This document shows, piece by piece, positions 59,475 through 64,000 of a stretch of DNA of 64,000 nucleotides (position 1 is the first letter of the stretch; each line of letters opens with the position of its first letter). The position numbers and the translations under genes were made by a program. This DNA is from Rhodococcus sp. AW25M09. Its GTDB lineage: Bacteria > Actinomycetota > Actinomycetes > Mycobacteriales > Mycobacteriaceae. The stretch spans positions 1 through 64,000 of the forward strand of contig NZ_CAPS01000005.1 in the NCBI RefSeq assembly GCF_000333955.1. The letters are read 5' to 3'. Under the pieces are notes generated by a model. The model was given only the letters and a program-made list of their open reading frames with translations, was not told where the DNA came from and did no database searches.

Positions 59475-60353
59475 TCAGGCTCCTGTGGTTGTCGAGGTAA
59501 GGGTGTCGTTCTTCGTCGGCTCCTGCTCGGCGGGCATCACACGGTTGAGTAGCCCCAGAACTCGCACGTACACCGCGGGTAGCAGTCTCTTGAATCGCCA
59601 TACGGCCTTGGCGTCGAACTGGGGCACGACGTAGAGCCGCCCCTTGTCGAAGGCATCGAGGGTTCCGGCAGCGATCTTGTCGGGCGATCGTCCGGTCCAG
59701 CGCATCGCCATCTCGGCCAGCCGGGACGAACTCGCGGTGATTCGGCCGTCGACCGCCACATTGGTCTTGACGAACGTGGGGCACAGAACCGATACGCGCA
59801 CACCGGTGCCCGACAGTTCCGCCGCCATCGTTTCCGACAGCGACATCACTGCGGCCTTACCCACGTTGTACGGACCCATCAGCGGCGCTGCGGCGAAGCC
59901 GGCGGCAGAGGCGACGTTGATGATTCCGCCCTCGCCTGCGGTCCGGAACGCAGGGGTGAACACTTCGCAGCCGTGGATGACGCCCCACAAATTGATACAC
60001 AGTGCCCAGTTCCAGTCCTCGAAACCGATGTCTCCAACGGGCTTTCCGCCGATCCCGACCCCGGCATTGTTGATCAGTACCGTGACGGGCCCGTCGAACT
60101 CGATGCCGGCGCGCAGCGCGAGCTCTTCGACGTGCTCACGTATCGACACGTCACATTCGACGGCGAATCCGATGCCGCCGAGTGCGTGCACCATCGCTAC
60201 CGTCTCCTGCGCTCGCGGCAACGAGATGTCAGCGCACATGATGGCACCTCCGCGGCGGGCCAGCTCGAGCGCGAATGCTCGGCCGATGCCGCTGCCTGCA
60301 CCGGTCACCACCGCCCTCGACCCGTACGACGGTTTCCCGATCTTGGTTCTCAT
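59475..60353 (-). CDS. Short-chain dehydrogenase/reductase of the mymA-like operon
   Basis: A 292-residue SDR with VVTGAGSGIGRAFALELARR near residue 16, LINNAGVGIGGKP near 90 and YNVGKAAVMSLSETMAAEL near 160 (catalytic Tyr, Lys). The C-terminal ending WRFKRLLPAVYVRVLGLLNR is typical of the envelope-associated SDRs next to mymA. It overlaps the hydrolase gene upstream (ATGA) and is 1 base from the diiron gene. Probable role: oxidation or reduction of a lipid alcohol or ketone in the same pathway. Confidence 0.9.
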   Translation of the reverse strand: MRTKIGKPSYGSRAVVTGAGSGIGRAFALELARRGGAIMCADISLPRAQETVAMVHALGGIGFAVECDVSIREHVEELALRAGIEFDGPVTVLINNAGVGIGGKPVGDIGFEDWNWALCINLWGVIHGCEVFTPAFRTAGEGGIINVASAAGFAAAPLMGPYNVGKAAVMSLSETMAAELSGTGVRVSVLCPTFVKTNVAVDGRITASSSRLAEMAMRWTGRSPDKIAAGTLDAFDKGRLYVVPQFDAKAVWRFKRLLPAVYVRVLGLLNRVMPAEQEPTKNDTLTSTTTGA

Positions 60354-61357
60354 CGATTTACCTGTTTCATCGAATTATGTTGTACGACGGGGTTGTCGAG
60401 TGTTCGGGTGATGAACTCGGATGCATGCTCGAGTGCGTGTTCGGCCTCGGGTATCAACCGTGGGAGAGCCTGGAACACATGCATCTGGTCGGGCCAAATC
60501 TCGAGTTCGCACAGTCCACCGGCCGCATGGATCATCGTGTTCAGATGCCGCGCGTCGCCGCGCAGCATCTCGGCTCCGCCCACTTGAATCAGGGTGGGCG
60601 GCAGATCGCGCACCAGTGCAAGATCGAGCCGTAGCCGAGGGAGGTCGGCGTCATGACCGTCGGTGTACAGCGCTACTAGTTTTCGAGCTGCCGCTGCCGA
60701 GATCATCGGGTCCTTCCGCGAGCGTTCGGCCTGCGCAGAGAGCCCGAAGTTCAGGTCGACGAGCGGCGAGAACAACACCATTGCCCCCGGTTGGGGCGTC
60801 CCGGTTCGGTCGTTCTCGATGAGCAGGTCGGCCGCGAGGTGGCCGCCGGCCGAGTCTCCTGCGATCACGATGTTCGCGGCCGAGTACCCCTGGTCGAGGA
60901 GCCAGCGATAGGCCGATTCGACGTCGTCGGCTGCGGCGGGGAACGGGTGTTCCGGAGCGAGCCGGTAGTCCACCGTGAACACCGGCAGTCCGGTGGATCT
61001 CGACAATCGCGAGGTCAGGCCGCGGTGCGTTCGCGCGGAGCAGATGACGTAGGCGCTGCCGTGGATGTAGAGAACCACGCGTGGCCCCGGGGTCAGCCCG
61101 GGTGCTCGTACCCACTCGCCACGTACCGGGTCGTCGGACACCAGATCCACTCGCGTTCCCTTCGGAACCGGTCCGAAGAGGTTCATCGAGGTGGCGACGA
61201 GGCGCCGGGAGAACTCGACACCACTGCGGTTCGTCGGTAGCAGGTTGGTCATCGGGCGCAGCGTCAGCCGAGTCGTCAACGCCGCCATACGAGTTCGTCG
61301 GGAACCTGCGGCGAAGACGCCCCGCGGCAGGTGGTCGCGATTTGTGGTCGTAGTCAC
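60350..61357 (-). CDS. Alpha/beta-hydrolase, hormone-sensitive-lipase family (LipR-like)
   Basis: A 335-residue hydrolase of family IV: VVLYIHGSAYVICSARTH (oxyanion loop, HGSA in place of HGGG), VIAGDSAGGHLAADLL (nucleophile Ser), TLIQVGGAEMLRGDARHL (Asp region) and EIWPDQMHVFQALPRL (His). It is the first gene of the minus-strand operon and fits the LipR place in the mymA locus. It should hydrolyse an ester, perhaps the lipid product of the monooxygenase. No signal peptide. The 106-base gap upstream separates it from the divergent reductase gene. Confidence 0.88.
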   Translation of the reverse strand: MTTTTNRDHLPRGVFAAGSRRTRMAALTTRLTLRPMTNLLPTNRSGVEFSRRLVATSMNLFGPVPKGTRVDLVSDDPVRGEWVRAPGLTPGPRVVLYIHGSAYVICSARTHRGLTSRLSRSTGLPVFTVDYRLAPEHPFPAAADDVESAYRWLLDQGYSAANIVIAGDSAGGHLAADLLIENDRTGTPQPGAMVLFSPLVDLNFGLSAQAERSRKDPMISAAAARKLVALYTDGHDADLPRLRLDLALVRDLPPTLIQVGGAEMLRGDARHLNTMIHAAGGLCELEIWPDQMHVFQALPRLIPEAEHALEHASEFITRTLDNPVVQHNSMKQVNR

Positions 61358-61463
61358 CTCGTCACCATGATCCGCTATCCGCCATTTGTCAATGGCCTAT
61401 TAAAAGATGGCGAAGTGTGCAACAGTGACGGCTGACACATTTCGAGCCCGAAGGGGGGAGCAC

Positions 61464-62558
61464 GTGACGATGTTCAAAGGCGCACCATTGGCACAGCTCG
61501 GTACGTCTACCAGCGGTTCAGAAGCCAGAATCCTCGAACTGGAAATTGCCGAGGTGACCTACGAGACAGAAGATGCGATCTCTCTCGGCTTCGTCGTTGC
61601 CGAACGCCGAGACGAGTATCTTCACTACGAGCCGGGGCAATTTCTCACGCTCGAGATTCCCTACGCCGACAGCGATTCGATTGCGCGCTGCTATTCGTTC
61701 TCGAGTTCACCGGCACGTGGCCCATTGCCGACTGTGACAATCAAACGAATCCAGGACGGTGTCGCGTCGCACTGGTTGCACGAGAACGCAGTTCGAGGGA
61801 TGCGACTGAAGGCGCTGAAGCCGTCGGGCATGTTCGGACCCGAGAACTGGGACGTCGACTTCGTGCTCGCGGCCGCGGGTAGCGGAATCACCCCGATGAT
61901 GTCGATCCTCGAGACTGCGCTGTTCCAGCACGCCAACCGAATAACCCTCGTCTACGCCAATCAGAACCGCAACTCGGTGATCTTCGCGGACCGACTGACC
62001 GAGCTGCAGTCTCGCTTTCCCGATCGACTCGACATCCACCACTGGTACGCCTCGGACTCGGGACTGCCCACTGCTGCCGGACTGGCATCGCTCGACACGA
62101 GAATCCCGACCGAGTACGAGGCACTCCTGTGCGGTCCCCCGCAATACATGAACGTCGCCGAGGAATGGCTCACCCGCACCGGCACCACAGCACGCAGAAC
62201 ACATCGCGAGGTGTTCTCCTCCTTCGACTCGAATCCGTTTCGGAACAACGACTCCCCTCTCACCCACGAACCGGATTCGGACTCTGTCACCGCCGAGGTC
62301 GAGATCGACGGAATATCGACCGAATTCGCCTGGAATACAGGCACGAAGCTGCTCGACCGGCTCCTCGAACTCGGTCTCGATCCGCCGTACGTGTGCCGCG
62401 AAGGCACCTGCGGTGGCTGCGCTTACACACTCACAGCGGGCACCGTGACAATGCTGGCGAACGAGACGCTCGACGACCACGAACTTCACCAGGGTGTCCG
62501 GCTGGCATGCCAATCAGTGCCTGCCGCCGAACCGATTCGAGCGGTGCTCGACCGCTGA
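61464..62558 (+). CDS. Ferredoxin-NAD(P)H-reductase-type electron-transfer protein with plant-type 2Fe-2S
   Basis: About 364 residues. FAD domain with RCYSFSSSPARGPLPTVTIK and GMFGPENWDV, NAD domain with VLAAAGSGITPMMSIL and ALLCGPPQYMNVAEEWL, then a C-terminal 2Fe-2S domain with CREGTCGGCAYTL and LACQSVP (four cysteines). It is the KshB/HmpF type that feeds Rieske or diiron oxygenases. Start: AAGGGGGGAG at 61451-61460 serves either GTG 61464 or, with better spacing, ATG 61470; 61407 lacks a site. Its TGA overlaps the ATG of the first mce permease gene, so it heads that operon. Confidence 0.88.
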   Translation: MTMFKGAPLAQLGTSTSGSEARILELEIAEVTYETEDAISLGFVVAERRDEYLHYEPGQFLTLEIPYADSDSIARCYSFSSSPARGPLPTVTIKRIQDGVASHWLHENAVRGMRLKALKPSGMFGPENWDVDFVLAAAGSGITPMMSILETALFQHANRITLVYANQNRNSVIFADRLTELQSRFPDRLDIHHWYASDSGLPTAAGLASLDTRIPTEYEALLCGPPQYMNVAEEWLTRTGTTARRTHREVFSSFDSNPFRNNDSPLTHEPDSDSVTAEVEIDGISTEFAWNTGTKLLDRLLELGLDPPYVCREGTCGGCAYTLTAGTVTMLANETLDDHELHQGVRLACQSVPAAEPIRAVLDR

Positions 62559-63379
62559 TGACCAACGCGATGGGCCGGATGGCCTCGAACTACTTGCGAC
62601 AGCACCCCGCTGTCGCGGTCTCCACTTTCGGACGCCAGATGGCGATGGGCGTCCGCGCGGGTAGATCGCTCACGTCGGACATAGCGCACCGAACGTTTCC
62701 GTTCTCCGAGTTCATCCGCCAATGTGCCTTCATGGCAAGCACATCGGTCATTCCGACCTTGCTGGTCGCGATCCCCTTCGGAGTCATCGTCTCGGTTCAG
62801 GTCGGTGCCATCGCCGGCCAGGTCGGTGCCACGTCCTTCGCGGGAGCTGCGAACGGTCTCGGCATCATCCGGCAGGGGGCTCCGTTGGTGACTGCACTGC
62901 TCATGGCCGGAGCCGTCGGGTCGGCAGTGTGCGCGGACTTGGGTTCGCGCACCATCAGGGACGAGATCGACGCGATGAAGGTCATGGCCATTTCGCCGCT
63001 GCAGCGTTTGGTGGTGCCGCGGCTGGCCGCAGCGATGCTGGTCAGCGTGTTGCTGTGCGGGAGCGTCTGCTTCGTTGGATTCATCACCGGCTACATGTTC
63101 AATGTATTCGTTCAGTCCGGCACACCGGGAAGCTATCTGGGCACGTTCGCTGCCTTCGCCACCGTCGGCGATCTGGTCCTGGCGCTTGTCAAGTCCGTCG
63201 TCTTCGGCGCGATCGTCGCAATCGTGGCCTGCGACAAGGGATTGACGACCAGGGGCGGCCCGGGCGGTGTGGCGAATTCGGTCAACGCGGCGGTGGTCAG
63301 TTCGGTGATCCTGCTCTTCGCGGTCAACGTGCTGTTCACCCAGCTCTACACCATTGTGTTCCCGGCTCGGTTGATCTGA
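62558..63379 (+). CDS. MlaE/YrbE-type mce permease, first subunit
   Basis: A 273-residue protein with five or six membrane helices and MlaE-family motifs: QVGAIAGQVGATSFAGAA, RQGAPLVTALLMAGAVGSAV, LGSRTIRDEIDAMKVMAISP (the EID-A-KVM coupling helix) and RLVVPRLAAAMLV. It forms the membrane channel of an Mce lipid importer with the next gene product, driven by an MceG ATPase encoded elsewhere. TGATG overlap with the reductase gene; 1 base before the next permease gene. Which mce system (1-4) cannot be decided by eye. Confidence 0.92.
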   Translation: MTNAMGRMASNYLRQHPAVAVSTFGRQMAMGVRAGRSLTSDIAHRTFPFSEFIRQCAFMASTSVIPTLLVAIPFGVIVSVQVGAIAGQVGATSFAGAANGLGIIRQGAPLVTALLMAGAVGSAVCADLGSRTIRDEIDAMKVMAISPLQRLVVPRLAAAMLVSVLLCGSVCFVGFITGYMFNVFVQSGTPGSYLGTFAAFATVGDLVLALVKSVVFGAIVAIVACDKGLTTRGGPGGVANSVNAAVVSSVILLFAVNVLFTQLYTIVFPARLI

Positions 63380-63380
63380 C

Positions 63381-64000
63381 ATGGCTACTCGATACACTCC
63401 GCCGCTGCTGAGGCCTGTCGTCACGACCGCAACCATCGTCGTCGGCGCCCCGACTCGCGCCCTGGCCACGTTGGGCCATCAAGCGACCTTTCTGAGCCGA
63501 TCCATAGGATCCATGCCGTACACGCTGAGGCGGTACAGACCCGAACTCTGGCGGCTGCTCTCGGACGTCAGCTGGGGAAACGGTGCCATCGTCGTCGGCG
63601 GCGGCACCATCGGGGTGATCGTCCTGCTCGGGGCCTTCGCCGGAGCCACCGTCGGTATCGAGGGCTACACCGCGCTGAATCTCTTGGGGATGGGTCCTCT
63701 GACCGGGGCCGTGTCCGCCTTCGGGACCACTCGAGAACTGGCACCCCTGATCGCAGCCATCGGCTTCGCCGCCCAGGCCGGCTGCAGATTCACAGCACAA
63801 TTGGGTTCGATGCGGATCGGCGAGGAGATCGACGCGCTCGAGTCACTCGCAATCGACCCGCTGGCCTACCTCGTCAGCACCCGCATGATGGCCGCGGTGA
63901 TCGCGATTCTGCCGCTCTACGTCCTCGGATTGAGCGCGAGCTACCTGACCGCCCAAATCGTGGTCGGAGTGCAGAGCGGACAATCCGCGGGCACGTACCT
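63381..64000 (+). CDS. MlaE/YrbE-type mce permease, second subunit (partial, cut by the right edge)
   Basis: The reading frame from ATG 63381 stays open to the end (206 codons visible). It has FGTTRELAPLIAAIGFAAQA, GSMRIGEEIDALESLAIDPL and STRMMAAVIAILPLYVLGLS, the MlaE-family coupling region and helices, and pairs with the preceding YrbE. The order two permeases in tandem is the invariant start of mce operons, and mceA-F genes should follow outside the window. Confidence 0.92.
   Translation, partial: MATRYTPPLLRPVVTTATIVVGAPTRALATLGHQATFLSRSIGSMPYTLRRYRPELWRLLSDVSWGNGAIVVGGGTIGVIVLLGAFAGATVGIEGYTALNLLGMGPLTGAVSAFGTTRELAPLIAAIGFAAQAGCRFTAQLGSMRIGEEIDALESLAIDPLAYLVSTRMMAAVIAILPLYVLGLSASYLTAQIVVGVQSGQSAGTY

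Overview
The window looks like a chromosomal segment of a high-GC, mycolic-acid-containing actinobacterium, most likely Rhodococcus/Rhodococcoides or a close relative. Supporting signs are an IniB-type protein, the start of an mce operon (two YrbE/MlaE permeases), an EtfD-type Fe-S oxidoreductase, a divergent ald/aldR pair, an Eis-like acetyltransferase and many short-leader GTG/ATG starts. The species is inferred. No tRNA, rRNA, IS element, prophage or CRISPR array was seen.

Layout. 1-7 kb: an IniB-like gene runs off the left edge, divergent from a row encoding an Hsp70-like membrane protein, a large LuxR-type regulator, a small acidic protein and a second Hsp70-like protein. 7-9.5 kb: two secreted S1 proteases. 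9.5-15.3 kb: a tightly overlapping minus-strand glycan operon (GT4, GT2, polytopic membrane protein, small membrane protein, frameshifted GH16). 15-32 kb: mostly housekeeping and accessory metabolism, including a condensation-like acyltransferase, EtfD with a repetitive tail, S9 peptidase, Eis-like GNAT, SRAP protein, a TetR/SDR divergent pair, an aminotransferase, YibE/F, and Ald with its Lrp/AsnC regulator.

32-50 kb is the most unusual part. Three more Hsp70-like membrane proteins flank a cluster encoding an acyl carrier protein, an acyl-CoA dehydrogenase, a class-II-synthetase-like amino acid:[carrier protein] ligase, a double alpha/beta-hydrolase, a flippase, two GT2 glycosyltransferases, a GH2 glycosidase and a DUF1839 protein. 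I infer that an amino acid is loaded on the carrier protein, possibly oxidised, and used to decorate an exported glycan. 50-55 kb holds a low-molecular-weight phosphatase, an ABC exporter, an anti-sigma/STAS pair and a two-gene fluoride-channel locus. 55-64 kb holds a mymA-like oxidative operon (hydrolase, SDR, diiron protein, Baeyer-Villiger-type monooxygenase) with a MerR regulator. Divergent from it is a ferredoxin-reductase-type oxidoreductase whose stop overlaps the first mce permease gene; the second permease gene is cut by the right edge.

Five Hsp70-like proteins share one plan: an actin-like ATPase half, no substrate-binding domain, a linker, one membrane segment and an outside tail that is Pro/Thr-rich in four of them. 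Three convergent gene junctions carry the same palindromic element at the stop codons. Two genes (GH16 and possibly the Eis-like gene) look frameshifted.
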